A stretch of 64,000 nt of DNA, taken from positions 1,338,126-1,402,125 of the forward strand of contig CM074817.1 of assembly GCA_037447605.1 (NCBI GenBank), given 5' to 3'. A program made the translations under genes and the position numbers. This DNA is from Zygnema circumcarinatum (taxonomy: Eukaryota; Streptophyta; Zygnematophyceae; Zygnematales; Zygnemataceae). The notes under the pieces were generated by a model. The model had not been told where the DNA came from. It ran no database searches and saw only the letters and a program-made list of their open reading frames with translations. The number at the start of each line of letters is the position of its first letter. Position 1 is the first letter of the stretch. Below, piece after piece: positions 11,401-26,446 of the stretch.

Positions 11401-14400
11401 AACGGGCGGCAAGAAGAGTGATGGAAAAGGGAAAAAGGGAGACAAGAGTAAGGGGGCTTCTGCAGTATCTGAAGATCAGGCATCAGCTCCCGTAGCTGCA
11501 TTAGACACTTCGACATATGAGCTATTGGGGACTCTGAGAGGGGCTGATTTGGTGGGAAAAAGGTATGTTGGAACTTTTCCATCCCTGTTTCGATTGACCG
11601 ACCGTTGAAGTTTTGAAGATGCTGCTTGAGTCTTAAAAGTTTGTGATTATCTATAGAAAAACTTTGCAGTTGGTGCTTCGAGCTGTTTATGGATAATCCT
11701 TATTTTCCTGTTATGGTCTGTTTTCTGACTCTTTCCTTTTATGCAGGTATCATCCTTTGTTTCCTTATTTTGCGGACTTGAAAGATGTGGCATTTCGGGT
11801 TGTTGCGGACGATTACGTCACCGACAAGAGCGGAACGGGAGTTGTTCATTCCGCACCTGCTTTTGGAGAAGATGATTACCGGGTCTGCTTGAAACATGGC
11901 ATCATTCAAAAGGTTTTTCCACCTTCAGAATTAGCCTTCAACCAACAGCCTTTAAGCGCAGAGAGAGTCTAAGGTATTTCTTGAATAATTTATTGCGCAT
12001 GCTTTTGGTCAGGATAAGGCAGAGGTCCACTGACCATGAAACTGCTTAATCAATGACTACATGTGCCCCATGTTGCAATCTGTAAACAAATACTGTGCCC
12101 TTTCCAATTTTCCAACTTGTTGTTTTCTTTGCTTTGTGTCATTTGTCAAAAAAATCTCGAAAGCGTTGTCTAATTCTTTTCTCTTGTGCTAATGATTCTA
12201 TGTTTTCTTGTAAGTGCGATGTTTACCTTTGTCTTTGGGCTTTTATGGTTCGGGTTCCCATGATGGACCTGCTGCTAATTTTCTGCTTCACTATGGACGG
12301 GGTTGGGTTGGCGATATGGCAGGGAAAGGGCATTCCTAATCCAGTCGATGAAAATGGTGCTTTCACGGATGTGGTTACAGACTTTAAGGGGCGATATGTC
12401 AAAGAGGCTGATAAGGACATCATTGCAAAGTTGAAGGTAAAAGTCTTGCCCTTCACTTTTCTAGGGAGAATCCTGCACATACTGGGGAATGAAAAAATCA
12501 CTTTCAGGAAGCTTAATGAATCCGATCTGTAAAGAGTTTTGTGATGAGACTTCAGTTAGAATCTTGATTTTTTGTGCTGCGATGTACATATGCGCATAGA
12601 TTCACATTAGGATGCATGTATCAGTGCGTGCATGTGAAAATGGTTACAAAGCTTTGACACAATGCGTCTTTGGAAGAGTCTAGAAGGTTCTGTTGAATAC
12701 ATGCAAGACACTTTAAACCTAGTTGGAAGTCGTGATGCCGTAAGTCAAGAGCAAAGTTGACAACATTTCCATCCATTCAAATGTTCTTTGCACGTTTGCA
12801 TCTCATTGATTCATCGCCTTTCATCTCATGGGCATTGACACGTTTAAATGGAAGTCAGCTGCAATGTGCTTATCGTTTTTCAGAATGCATTTTTCTTAAC
12901 TGTGTACCAAGTCAGGCCATGGGACGCTTGGTCAATGCGGGCAGCATAATGCACTCCTATCCCTTCTGTTGGCGTTCAGATACGCCCCTTCTCTATAAAG
13001 CTGTGCCTAGCTGGTGAGCTAAAAACCCTAAAAATCCCATATTAAACCTCCATTCAGCTTTAGGTTTGTTGTGGATAAGACATTTCACAATCTTTTACCA
13101 GTCTCTTCTGCCCTCCCTCTTAGAATTCCCTTTTGGACGCGAAAGAGGGCTACATACCTCACTCTGTCGTCTTCATCTCTGCCCTTTTCCTCTCTATGTT
13201 TGAAGATTGCCCAGGAATCAGGTGGATTCTGGGTCATGGGCCATACTATTGGAAAGAATTGCCGAGAATAGTCGTGCTTATGCAGCTGTATATTGGCAGG
13301 TTTGTGGCCGTTGAGAAGATCAAGGAGCAGCTGCTCGAATGCAATCAGCAGACCTATTGGGTGCCGGACTTTGTGAAGGAGAAACGTTTCCACAATTGGT
13401 TGGAAGCTGCCAATGATTGGGCTGTCAGCCGCAGCCGCTTTTGGGGCACTCCCTTACCCATTTGGAGCAGTGAGGACGGAGAGGAGATTCGGGTCATTGG
13501 GTCCGTACAAGAGCTGGAGGAGCTCAGTGGTTTCAAGGTCCCCTCTCTCTCCTCCGTATTACGACCCACCTTGACCAAAAAAAGTTTATTGAACAGTCTC
13601 TTTTTCCTTTCCTGTCTTGTTCGGTTTTTTCCTACGCCTCCTGCTGCTTTAGTCGTCCTACTTTCTCTATTCCCTTCTCTCCCTCTTTTCTGCTGCGTAT
13701 AGGTTTTGATTTCCCTAGATGATGATTTCAGGCATTGCCTCCTTTGGTGGAACGTACCGCTGCTTCATACCATTGTCTGTTCCATACTGTTACACTACTT
13801 CGTCGTCCATCTGTTTAACCGTTCTCTGTGAACGAGTGTCTTTGTTACAGGCAACTGATCTTCATCGCCACAAAATCGACCATGTAACCATCCCATCACA
13901 ACATGGTCCTGATCACCCTCCCTTGAAGCGAGTGGAGGAGGTGAGGACCTCAAATTCCCAGACCCGTTTGCCGTCTTTCTGTAGATTTCCTGCTGCTGCT
14001 TATCCTCTCCCTCTCTCTCCTTATCCAAGGATTACTTCTGAGCCAAACTCTGAACATGAGAGGTCGTGGGGTGTGGAGAGGGAGAACAGGTCTTCGACTG
14101 TTGGTTTGAGAGTGGTTCGATGCCGTACGGTTACATTCATTACCCATTCGAGAACAAGGAACTTTTTGAGCGCAATTTTCCTGGTCACTTTGTGGCTGAG
14201 GGGCTTGACCAAACTCGTGGGTGGTACGTATAGCTCTTAGCCATTCGTTTAGAAAATAGGCAAGCACACATTTCCTTTAAAAAAAAAGGAATTTTCTTTC
14301 ATTTCATTTTCCATTTTTCCTTTACTTTTTCCTTGTCATGGCTGCATTCCATGTTTCAATAATATCCGGATTCTGTCGCAGGGTAAAAGTGGTAATCAGG

Positions 14401-17400
14401 AAACTGAAGAGAGAATTGGGATTGTAAGTTCAGGTTTTACACCCTCATGGTGCTCTCCACGGCCCTTTTTGGCAAACCTGCATTCAAAAACCTCATCTGC
14501 AACGGTCTTGTGCTTGCGGAGGATGGCAAGAAGATGTCAAAACGGCTCAAAAACTATCCTCCTCCACAAGAGGTGGTTGACGAGTATGGGGCTGTAAGTA
14601 CCATTTTGAAGGAAATATACCCTCCTTTGATACATATGCTCGCTTGGCAACTCAGTCTCCCTCCCTCTGTCTCTCTCCTTCTGCTCACTGTCTCCTTCTC
14701 TGCCTCCTCCTCGGACTACTTCACAAGACTGGCCTCCTATTTGGTAATCAACTCTTTTCGTGTTTTGCTTTCACCCTAGTTGTGTATTCATTACAAACTT
14801 GCTCTCTCTCCTCCGCCATTGGCAGGATGCTTTACGGCTGTATCTCATCAACTCTCCCGTGGTTCGAGCAGAGACCCTGCGGTTCAAAAAGGAAGGCGTT
14901 TTTGCTGTGGTATGCACTCCTGCATAACAACCTCAAATAGTTGTTGCTCAATGCTGATAGTTTTGCTAAAAGTCTTGTAGTGCTTGTAGTGCTCTGTCCC
15001 CTTCCCTTTTCTCCTTTCAACCCCTTTATCTTTTCCTGACATTATTGCACAAATTGTGAAGCTCCGAAGTTGGGATAAGGTCGAGTACATAGACTCTTAG
15101 ACTCAGTCTTTTTATTTCTGTTTTGAGAGTGGGCCGCATTTTGCAGGTGCGAGATGTATTTCTTCCATGGTACAATGCATACCGTTTCCTTGTGCAAAAT
15201 GTGCTCCGATTGGAGGCAGAAGGGCAGCCTTCTTTCCGCCCTTTGGGGGTGGAGGTGCTGCAAAAGTCAACAAACGTTTTGGACCGTTGGATCAACTCAT
15301 ACAGTCAGAGTTTGGTCCTCTTTGTGAAGCAGGAGATGGAGGCCTATCGGCTTTACACCGTAAGTTGCTCTCACATTTTACAGCTTTTAGAGCGAAACTA
15401 GATGACTTCGATTCCTTGTGAAATTCATATCGTAAGTGGTTTGGCGATGTATCATGTTTTGGTGCCTAGGAATCCACCTTAATGGTTGCTTCGCATTTTG
15501 ATAGAGTAGTTAATGGCAAAGCTTTAGCCACTGTTGTTCTCTGTATACATCTTAGGAGCAGAAAAAGGATCGGTTTGGTGAGTGCTCTTGGAGTGAGATG
15601 CTGTGTTCTTTGTTGCAGGTAGTTCCGTTTCTGCTGAAATTTATCGATCGACTGACAAACGTCTATGTGCGGCTGAACCGTAAGCGCCTTAAAGGGCGAA
15701 CGGGTCTCGAGGATTCCTACCTCGCACTGTCAACGCTGTTCTATGTCAGTTCCACCCATGCTACAACTTCAATGTCTCTGTTTCCTGCACTTCATTTTGA
15801 CTCACTGCACTGCTGTGTCTTCATCTGAAAAAGCACTTTGAATGCTATCCATGACTTCCTCTGAAAGGCAGGTGATTTGACTGGCTATTTACTCTTCCAG
15901 GTGCTGCTCACTGTTTGCAAAGTCATGGCACCATTTACACCTTTCTTTACGGAGGCTATGTATCGAAACCTTCGGAAAGTTCTACCTGAATCGGAGGACT
16001 CTGTACACTACTGCTCATTTCCACAGGCACAAGGAGAGGTATTGCTTGCATTTCCATATTGCACCTCTCTTCGTTCTGAATCAAGTCCGCCGGTTTGAAA
16101 ACCTAAGCTCGGTGCAAGCTTTTGGTTTTACCAACTGATGTACAATTCATCATTTACACATATGGGGCATCTGAAAACTTATTGCCATTCATTTTGCTGG
16201 AGGGTAACAATGAAACATACGACCAAGCACCGGAGTAGAGCGAAGGTGTAGGAGTTGGAGAACTTTTTTCCGGTGAGAGACAAGGTGCCATAATTTCCGA
16301 TAACGTCGAATCAACCATTAGCCATCAGCCATTAGCCATCAGCCATTAGCCATCAGCCATTAGCCATCAGCCATTAGCCATTTCACATCTGTGATACTTT
16401 TTATGTACAGACGGATGAGCGAATTGAGCGAAGCGTGGCGCGGATGACAACTGTCATTGACTTGGCGAGAAACATTCGTGAAAGGCACACCAAGCCCTTG
16501 AAAATGCCCCTCAAGTAAGTGGAAACTCTTCGATGCATCTCATACATGTAGTGTATTGTAAGTAATTGGCTTTCCTCCACCTTGCTTGATACTTGTGAGA
16601 TTTGGCTTCAGGTCCTTCCGGCGGAAGAATGGAGCTCAGTTTTTATTTTTTTCTTTCTTTCATGCGGATGTATGCTTTGAGGGACTGTTAGTTTTCATGT
16701 AGCAAGGATTTCCAAGGGTATGGTCAAAATGAAATTATCAAAGGAATAGAAGTCTAATCATGTTTGGATCATGACTAAGTCTAGAAGTGAGCACCATAGA
16801 GGAGTCGACACTAAAGCCGGCAAGGTGCATCTTCTGTTGAAGCAAATTTCGCAAAACTTTTACAAAAGAGTCTTCGTTTTTTTTGGTTGAGGAGAAGAAG
16901 GGGAAGAGTGAGAGGCTAGTCTTCTGCACTGTTGCATACATGGGCTATAGTTTTTTCCATATTGTCTCACAAAAGTCTGTACATGTCACAGAGAGATGGT
17001 TGTGGTTCACCCCGATGCGAGTTTCTTGGAAGATATCACTGGGCAGCTACGGGAGGTGAGCACAGGAGATTTTTATGCCTTGCTTCTACTAGTTATCATA
17101 ACATTGATTTCGTCAGAAACCACACCCCACTTGAACTCCATGCTTCTATAATAGCACATCCCTTTGTCCTCGGTCTCCATTCTGTTTTTGCCTAAGCTCT
17201 TTAGGCAGGTATAGGTCGAGTCGAATTCTAATTATTATTAGTATAATTCTCTAATCATGGGGCCTATCGCTGCATGCAGTATGTGGAGGAAGAGCTCAAT
17301 GTCCGTCTGATTACTCCATGTGCTGATCCGCTCAAATATGCCAAATTGAGAGCAGAGCCCGATTTCAGGTATGACAACCCTAAAAACTCTCCTTATTCTG

Positions 17401-20400
17401 TCCAAAATAGATGCTAAGTAGTACACCCTGTAACACTTCTGTTCGTTATTATCTTGTTTAGGTAGGCCTATACGAAGGGGCTGTCCGCATACCATTCATT
17501 CCGTAGTCCGTTCACACCTATCAGACCACTCTCTCCCCATGTTTTGCTCTTGTTTTGACCATGGCTGACCAGAGCCGGTGGCTATGGGCTTTCTATGGGA
17601 TGAAAAAAGTGCTTTGGGAAAGCGTCTTGGTAAAGCGATGGGCGCTGTGGCCAAGGAGGTGAAGGCAATGGATTTGGCCGCCATTCAGGACTATGAGAGG
17701 AGTGGGTCGGTACAGTTGGCTGGGCAGACTTTGGGTCCCTCTGAAATCAAGGTAAGTTTAACTCCCACCTTTGAACGGTGAAAGGAGGGAAGGAGAAGGA
17801 GGGCGAGGAAAGGGTGGGAGGGGGGGAAGGGAAAGGGGGGGGGGAGGGGGGGGGGGGNNNNNNNNNNTGGCGTGGGGGGGGGGAGGGGGGCGTAGCGGAG
17901 TGAAGTGGGAGAAAGGAGAGTGCCAAAGTTTTAGGGTTTCAGAGGTTTCATGGCTTGATTGTTTGAGGGCATGTTAAGATTTCAGGGAGAAAAGTGCGGA
18001 AATGAAGGCCTTCAAGATGGGTGAAGACAGGCAATTTGATGGTTCGTTTTTTTTCATTTTTGTTCCGCTGTGATGCAGGTGGTGCGGGAGTTCACTCCCC
18101 CTGCCGGAGTGAAACCTGAAGATATTGACGCGGCTGGTGATGGTAAATATGGACATAAAGGCTCCGCTTATCTGATCTTCAGTTTTCTTCTATGTCGTAT
18201 GTTTTTCCTGGGTTTAAAGCGCGTTTTCCTATTTCAGAAAAGAGTTCGAGTTTTCCGGAAGCTGTATGTGGGTTATTTATCCTCTCTTTCCTTCGAAATT
18301 TCTGCAGGTGATGTGTTGGTTGTGTTGGATTTACGACCAGAGGAGGACCTCGTAGATGCGGGTATAGCTAGAGAGGTCGGTTTTTTCAGTGCTCTTTTCT
18401 ACTCTTCCCTGTTTTACCTCCCATTTCCTCGTTTTCTCTCCCACGTCCCCTCCTTCTCATGCTCGCTTTCTCCTCTCTCCCACTCGACCACTCTCTCTCT
18501 CTCTCAAACACACTCCACACTCCACACTCCCTCCTTCCAAGCGCATTCCAATCTTCCTCTACTTTTGCCGTTCCTCCTCTTTACATGCCTTTATTGGCCC
18601 GACTTGTCTGCTTTCGACTTGCCTTACCAAATCTCCTCTCACCTACCTTTCCACACTTATCCCCACTTTCCTGGTCTACCCTTTCCGAGTCCTCTCTCGT
18701 CTGCCTGCACTTGCCGTCATGAGCAGATTCAACTTCTTTAGGCAACCACCCCTTGCCCTTTCCTTTTGTTTCAGAAAGTCACATGGCTGAGGGAGGGAAG
18801 GAATGGTGGCTGGCCATGGTGGCAGGTAGTGAACCGCATTCAGAAATTGCGCAAAAAGGCGGGCCTTGAACCCACAGACAGTGTGGAAGTCTATGTGGAG
18901 GTTTTAACTGCTACTGAGAGCAGCGATTCTGCAACGATTCAGCGAGTCGTTGAGACACAGGTGACTGACTACTTCGAAAACTTGTTCTGGTTTGTCCTTC
19001 CTTTCAGACTGCTCAATGTGGTAGTATGTATTGGCTAAAAGTTTTAGTAATTGTGGAATGGTCATGGTTCTAATGAAGAACACTTTTCCTTCCAGGCAAG
19101 CTACATCCAAGAGGCACTGGGGTCTCCTCTCCTTCCATATGAAAGATTGCCTACTCATGCGGTGAGGTCCTGCAACTCTCCCTCTTTCTCTCTCTCTCTC
19201 TCTCACTCTCTCTCAACTCTCCTGGTCTTCAGCTTAATCATTACGCAGGACTCTGTTTCTCGTTCTCCTTTGGGTTCAATTGAAAGAATGAAGCATGTTC
19301 TCTGTTTGTTGACATTTGAAGCTGACATAGAGACTCTAGTACAACGCATTGTACAAAGGGAGAACACTGAGCACAATATGGATATGCTGCGTATGCATTG
19401 TGTGCAGGTTACTCTCCTCCGAGAGGCCTACCATGGTGTTGGCGGCTCGTCGTTTGCAATTACTCTCACTCGAAGTGCCCTCTTCTTTGTGGCCAAGGAA
19501 CTCGAAGCTGCGTGTGAAGGTCTCTCTCTCACACTCTCTCTCTCATGTTCTCTCTCTTCCTCTCAGTTTAGCCAGGGGATTTCCCAGCTTTTGGCAGCCT
19601 CCCTAGTGCTTTTGCATACCCTGACATGTTTGGACAATAACAACGTTGAAAAGTTCAGCCCCGAGCTATGTCTTTAGGATCTTTCAGACGTGTTTGGGTT
19701 GTACTCTGAACTTATGAATATGCATAGATTGCACAGTGTTGTTAGCCTAATCTAAGTCCACAAATCTTGTCCCTAAACCTCCCGTTATCAAAATTGCCAA
19801 AGGTTTAGAACAATGCTGTGGCAGCCCAGTATGCGTGCGAGCACAGAGAAGAAGCTTAGCGAGTAGCTTTAGAGACCCTTCAAGCCCTCGAAACCTCAAA
19901 AAAACTCAGAAGCTGGTGGTGACGAATGTAGGCTATTGAGCTAAAAGGAAGGATGGCGGTTTGTTTTTTGTTTACGCAGGAAACAAGGAGCATGCTGCCA
20001 ACCTTGAGATTGCCCTTCTTGCGCGCGACCTTACTCGGCTCAAGGCGGAGCTCGCTTCCAATGGGGGCAAGGTACAGCCACAGCTTCTCCTTTCCCTCTT
20101 GCTGCAGGTGATAAGCTGTGAAATCGTGAACCGGTCTGTTCAGAGTGAAAAACACGCACACAGTAGCAAGAAGGTGCCGCAAGAAGTCATGAAGGAATGT
20201 GCTTTGTTTTTGCTGAAGGGGTGGACTTATATGTTTTCATTCATTCATTGGCTGATCTCCCTCCCCTCCCTCCCTCCCTCCTCCTCCTTCCCTCCCCTCC
20301 CTCCCTCCCTCCCTCCCTCCCTCCCTCCCTCCCTCCCTCCCTCCCTCCCTCCTCCCTCCCTCCCTCCCTCCCTCCCTCCCTCCCTCCCTCCCTCCCTCCC

Positions 20401-20585
20401 TCCCTCCCTCCCTTCCTCCCTCCCTCCCTCCCTCCCTCCCTCCCTCCCTCCCTCCCTCCCTCCCTCCCTCCCTCCCTCCCTCCTCCCTCCCTCCCTCCCT
20501 CCCTCCCTCCCTCCCTCCCTCCCTCCCTCCCTCCCTCCCTCCCTCCCTCCCTCCTCCCTCCCTCCCTCCCTCTTCTTTCTTTCCT

Positions 20586-20619
<34 letters not shown>

Positions 20620-20651
20620 TTCTTTCTTCTTTCTTTCTTTCTTTCTTTCCT

Positions 20652-20687
<36 letters not shown>

Positions 20688-21054
20688 TCCTTCTTTCTTT
20701 CTTTCTTTCCTTCTTTCTTTCTTTCTTTCTTTCTTTCCTTCTTTCTTTCTTTCTTTCTCTCCCTCCCTCCTCCTCCTTCCCTCCCTCCTCCCTCTCCCTC
20801 CCTCCCTCCCTCCCTCCCTCCCTCCCTCCCTCCCTCCCTCCCTCCCTCCCTCCCTCCCTCCCTCCCTCCCTCCCTCCCTCCCTCCCTCCCTCCCTCCCTC
20901 CCTCCCTCCCTCCCTCCCTCCCTCCCTCCCTCCCTCCCTCCCTCCCCTGCAGGTTCGAGTAGTCATCGACGGACAAGGCGTGTGTGAGCTTCAAGTCAAC
21001 CGTCATTTCTACTTGTCTACTGGAGAGCTGTACTTGTCAGAAAACGGGAGATAG
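8402..21054 (+). CDS. Isoleucyl-tRNA synthetase, cytosolic type
   Basis: Attaches isoleucine to tRNA-Ile (EC 6.1.1.5). Exons: 8402-8558, 9223-9389, 9764-9973, 10329-10394, 10835-10978, 11288-11562, 11747-11912, 12323-12436, 12916-13013, 13300-13537, 13851-13940, 14090-14223, 14434-14593, 14826-14909, 15147-15359, 15619-15744, 15901-16038, 16411-16514, 16992-17055, 17280-17368, 17610-17751, 18079-18142, 18308-18375, 18826-18960, 19096-19161, 19408-19519, 19980-20071, 20953-21054. All 27 introns are GT-AG, and the phases close to 1205 residues with one stop, close to known eukaryotic cytosolic enzymes. Class I signatures: HYGH at 56-59 (HIGH motif) and KMSKR at 653-657. The editing (CP1) domain shows [11 protein letters not shown] at 225-235 and GTGVVH at 369-374, with D382/D383 after it. 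Residues about 262-310 are a Lys/Gly-rich insertion in the editing domain. The C-terminal tRNA-binding extension is present. No organelle-targeting peptide is seen. The start was chosen because [20 protein letters not shown] is the usual N-terminus. Confidence 0.95.
16316..16382. repeat. 14-bp minisatellite in IleRS intron 17
   Basis: About 4.5 head-to-tail copies of a 14-bp unit (GCCATCAGCCATTA) lie in the intron before the exon at 16411. The copies are nearly identical. No effect on splicing is evident. Confidence 0.85.
17858..17867. other. Assembly gap (10 N)
   Basis: Ten N lie in the IleRS intron after the exon ending at 17751, inside a G-rich purine run (about 17783-17895). The gap probably marks a repeat of unresolved length. 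It does not touch coding sequence, and the flanking exons join in phase. Confidence 0.95.
20256..20948 (+). repeat. 693-nt uninterrupted pyrimidine tract in the last IleRS intron
   Basis: Every base from 20256 to 20948 is C or T. The outer parts are (CCCT)n and the centre, about 20572-20760, is (CTTT)n with CCTT variants. It ends four bases before the acceptor AG of the last coding exon (CCCCTGCAG, exon from 20953), so it doubles as an extreme polypyrimidine tract. Both strands translate as long open frames (Ser-Leu-Pro-Pro, or Arg-Glu-Gly-Gly), which are artefacts. The opposite strand is pure purine, so triplex (H-DNA) formation is possible. Confidence 0.95.
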
Positions 21055-21436
21055 AAAGGGAGGGGAGCAAACGAGTTCGTCTTTATTCTCAGCTCAAGGG
21101 CGCGAGGAGGAGGGCTTCAAGGGATACTTGAGGCAAAAGGGAGGGAATTTGCCTTTTGTATCGACTCTTTATTCTTCAAGTTCAGAGCCGTTCGAGGTTG
21201 CAAATGGTTCGATCATGTTATGAATTGGCGTGTTTTTGCGTGACGTGACGTGACGTGACGTGGTATGTTTCAATGTCATCCCCAAGTGTGTAAAAGTGAA
21301 TTTAAAGACGACCCTACTTATAGAATCTCGGGTTTTTAGGGTTTTTACGTAGAGAGATGTTGGCAGTGATCTCACGTTTTTAGGGTTAGACTTTTTTTTT
21401 TTGTAAGAAAAAGTCGAAAGGGTGTCCTAAAGCCAA
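21055..21436. other. 3' flank of IleRS, no gene
   Basis: Presumed 3' untranslated region and spacer. It includes five TGACG words in tandem at about 21240-21262 and two GTTTTTAGGGTTT/GTTTTTAGGGTTA telobox-like words at about 21332 and 21376. Confidence 0.5.
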
Positions 21437-21640
21437 TAGGGGGAGTCAGGCTTAACCCATGGCCAAATCAATCTTGTAAGCCTGTCGGGCGAATTAAGCA
21501 TTGGCTAGGTACGTATTTCGGTACGGCTGGGTTCGGCGGAGCCGCGGATCCCGATCCGGAATTCGTACACGATAGAAGTGACTTTTAGTATACTAAATTC
21601 GGTAATTTAGTACGCTCTGGGCTAAGTCTGACCCCCCCTA
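21437..21640. mobile_element. MITE copy 2
   Basis: A 204-bp relative of the element at 4861-5068. It has the same interior (CCTGTCGGGCGAATTAAGCA, then GAGCCGCGGATCCCGA), the same kind of GGGGG...GTCAG termini, and TA at both edges. The left inverted repeat has diverged more than in copy 1 (GTCAGGCTTAACCCATGGCC). Confidence 0.7.
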
Positions 21641-21641
21641 A

Positions 21642-22205
21642 TAGGGGGGGGTCAGACCTTGACCATCGCCAAACCAATTTCGTAAGCCCGTCGGGCCTAT
21701 TCCGCCGTGTACGGCAGGCCTTTTTCGCAAAAAGTGGCCGTTCGGCAGGTTCGGGCCCCGCGAATTCAAGAAAATAATTATTTTACCTTCGTATCTCCGA
21801 GCCCGGTCTGACCCCCCCCTTTTCGCCCCGCCGCGCTCCCTCCGCCGCCCGTCGCCCGCCGCCCTCCGTTTTGTCGCCACGCGCGCTTCACACGTGTCAG
21901 AGGCGCTCGCACGTGCGTGACGCGCATGGCGACAAGGCGGGGCACGATTCCTCATCGGCGGATTTGCTGCCTTTTCAACAAAACCGAAACGCAGGGCCTC
22001 CGGAGGCCCTGCGTTTCGGCGAGCGGATTTCGGCGGATTTCGGAAATTTGGGGACATTTTTGTAACCTATTCCGTAGTACGGACGGGACATGACAGGTTC
22101 GGGGGAGCCGCGGCTTCCGACCCAAAACCTGGAAACGAAATCAATACCTTTCCGTATAGGGAATCGTTGAATTTCGTAAGCGATGGTCAAGGTCTGACCC
22201 CCCTA
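21642..22205. mobile_element. MITE copy 3 (longer family member)
   Basis: A 564-bp element starting one base after copy 2. Its inverted termini are about 40 bp: the left end is GGGGGGGGTCAGACCTTGAC, continuing CATCGCC, and the right end is its complement ending GTCTGACCCCCC. TA lies at 21642-21643 and 22204-22205. The termini match copies 1 and 2, but the interior is different and GC-rich. It contains a perfect inverted repeat around 21992-22018 (GGGCCTCCGGAGGCCC core). No transposase is encoded. Confidence 0.7.
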
Positions 22206-23407
22206 ATGTGATCAGCCCAAAGGTAATGAGAGCAACACCGCCTCGGGCTGGGAGGACATCTGGTCATGCTCACTCGTGTGGGCTCTGAACATGACCACCT
22301 TCTTCTTAGTGCCCATTCCAGCTGCTGCTTGTAATTTCTTCTTAAAATTGTCAACAATCAGAGAAAACATTGCCTTGTCCATCGACAATGGTCTCATTGT
22401 GTCCAACATAGCAATGTTGTTGAACAACATTATGCTTGTTTTGCTAGCGCCTTTGAGCATTTTGAAAAGTCGTTGGACCATGTTTGTTATAGAACTGTTG
22501 TTCATGTTTGGTCGTAAGCTCTCGCAATCGCCTTCGCATTGGCTTCGCAGCTCTTCACATTCGCAGTTCTCGGACTCCTCTCCCTTCGCAGCCACAACAG
22601 AGCGAGAAGCAACTGGAAATGCTTACAGTCGGGGGTCCTCATATTTTCCACCCTGGTTTTGGCCAATATGAGGCGAAAATATTGATTTTGCATATATAAG
22701 GTTCGTGTTACCAATAGACGGGCGGTATTATGTTAGAGTTCATGTTGGACCGTACGTATCGTACCATATCGTACCGTAGCGTACTGTATCGGCTACTGTA
22801 TTACAGCTCGTACGGCTAGTGCGGATAGTACCGTATCGGGGCGTTTCGTATTGTACCGTATCGTACCGTACCGTATCGTATTGTATTGAAGCCAAGAAGA
22901 AGGGGAGAAGAGCGAGCGCCTCTTACGGCGGCACGTGCGGGGAGATTAGGTGACTTTTGCGTAAGCCCGTAACGGCTAGTACAGCTAGTACGGCTAGTAC
23001 GGCTAGTACCGTATCGGGTCGTTTCGTACCGTACCGTACCGTACCGTATCGTATTGAAGCCAAGAAGACGGGGAGAAGAGCGAGCGCCTCTTACGGCGGC
23101 ACGTGCGGGGAGACTAGGTGAGTTTTGCGTAAGCCCGTAACGGCTAGTACAGCTAGTACGGACAATACGAACAGTACGAATAGTACGGCTAACACCAAGT
23201 TACCGTACAAAAAGGTGGTTTCGGCAAAATCGGGGCGAATTTCTTAGGACGCACTCCTTAGGGCGGTAAATACGAGGACCCCCTACTGTAATTCTTTGAT
23301 CCATGAGGAGGCCGTCGCTCTCCCTCTCCCTCGCCCCCTCCCTCTTCCACTCCCACTCCCACTCCCACTCCCACTCCCACTCCAGTGAGTGAGCTCGCTG
23401 TTGCAGA
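22206..23407. repeat. 178-bp tandem duplication and CCGTAC-rich DNA
   Basis: Positions 22827-23004 and 23005-23182 are two head-to-tail copies of a 178-bp unit, starting AGTACCGTATCGGG and containing GAAGCCAAGAAGA and CTCTTACGGCGGCACGTGCG. The flanks are dominated by short GTACCGTATCG and CGGCTAGTA words. Positions 22212-22595 hold a 127-codon open frame on the minus strand that I do not recognise and do not call. Positions 23350-23383 are a (CCCACT)n run just upstream of the next gene. Confidence 0.75.
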
Positions 23408-25950
<2,543 letters not shown>

Positions 25951-26446
25951 AGGATTGAAAGGAGGATGCGCGGCATCTTGTCTTTGCTTTAGGGTGCATC
26001 AAGTGTGAGAGAATGGCGGAATTCACTTTGAAGCGGTGGCGTTGCTGCTTTCAGTTAGTGTTACATTGTAGATTTAGAACTATAAATGTTGATTGCTTAC
26101 AACAGAGAAACAACATAAAGGTTAATGTTTATGTTAGTGTTAACAATGGTTGCAACAATACAAATTGGCATAGCAGCGACCCTTTCTTTGTAACTATCTC
26201 GCTCTTACATTGACTTCGACAACAACAAACTGTTTGAAATACTCCCCATTTGCCGATGTATCTCCACTTGTTGGTGCAGCAACCGCAATTGCAGGATCCA
26301 TCTCCTTTGTTGTAAACATGATCTTAGCCAGCTTCTAATTGCCAGTCAAGAGAACATACAAAGCCAACAAAAAATGCACATACGAAACTCCATTTTTCTC
26401 TTTTTTACTCCCCTTAAGGGTTCAAAACAAAAAAAAAGGAAGGGAA
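25951..26446. other. 3' flank of the deaminase gene, nothing further seen
   Basis: Low-complexity AT-richer spacer with short frames only. It probably contains the 3' untranslated region of the deaminase gene. Confidence 0.45.

Noticed and set aside
16316-16382. Regular repeats suggesting a CRISPR-like array
   Set aside because: The units are contiguous without unique spacers and sit in a eukaryotic intron; this is a minisatellite.
19961-21054. Long open frames on both strands (up to 333 codons) of Ser-Leu-Pro-Pro, Phe-Leu-Ser or Arg-Glu-Gly-Gly repeats
   Set aside because: They are translations of the pyrimidine tract in the last IleRS intron; the genuine exons on either side join in phase without them.
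22212-22595. 127-codon minus-strand frame with a plausible-looking helical sequence
   Set aside because: No recognised domain, no supporting splice context, and it lies between a MITE and a tandem repeat; it could be a transposon remnant, but there is no positive evidence.
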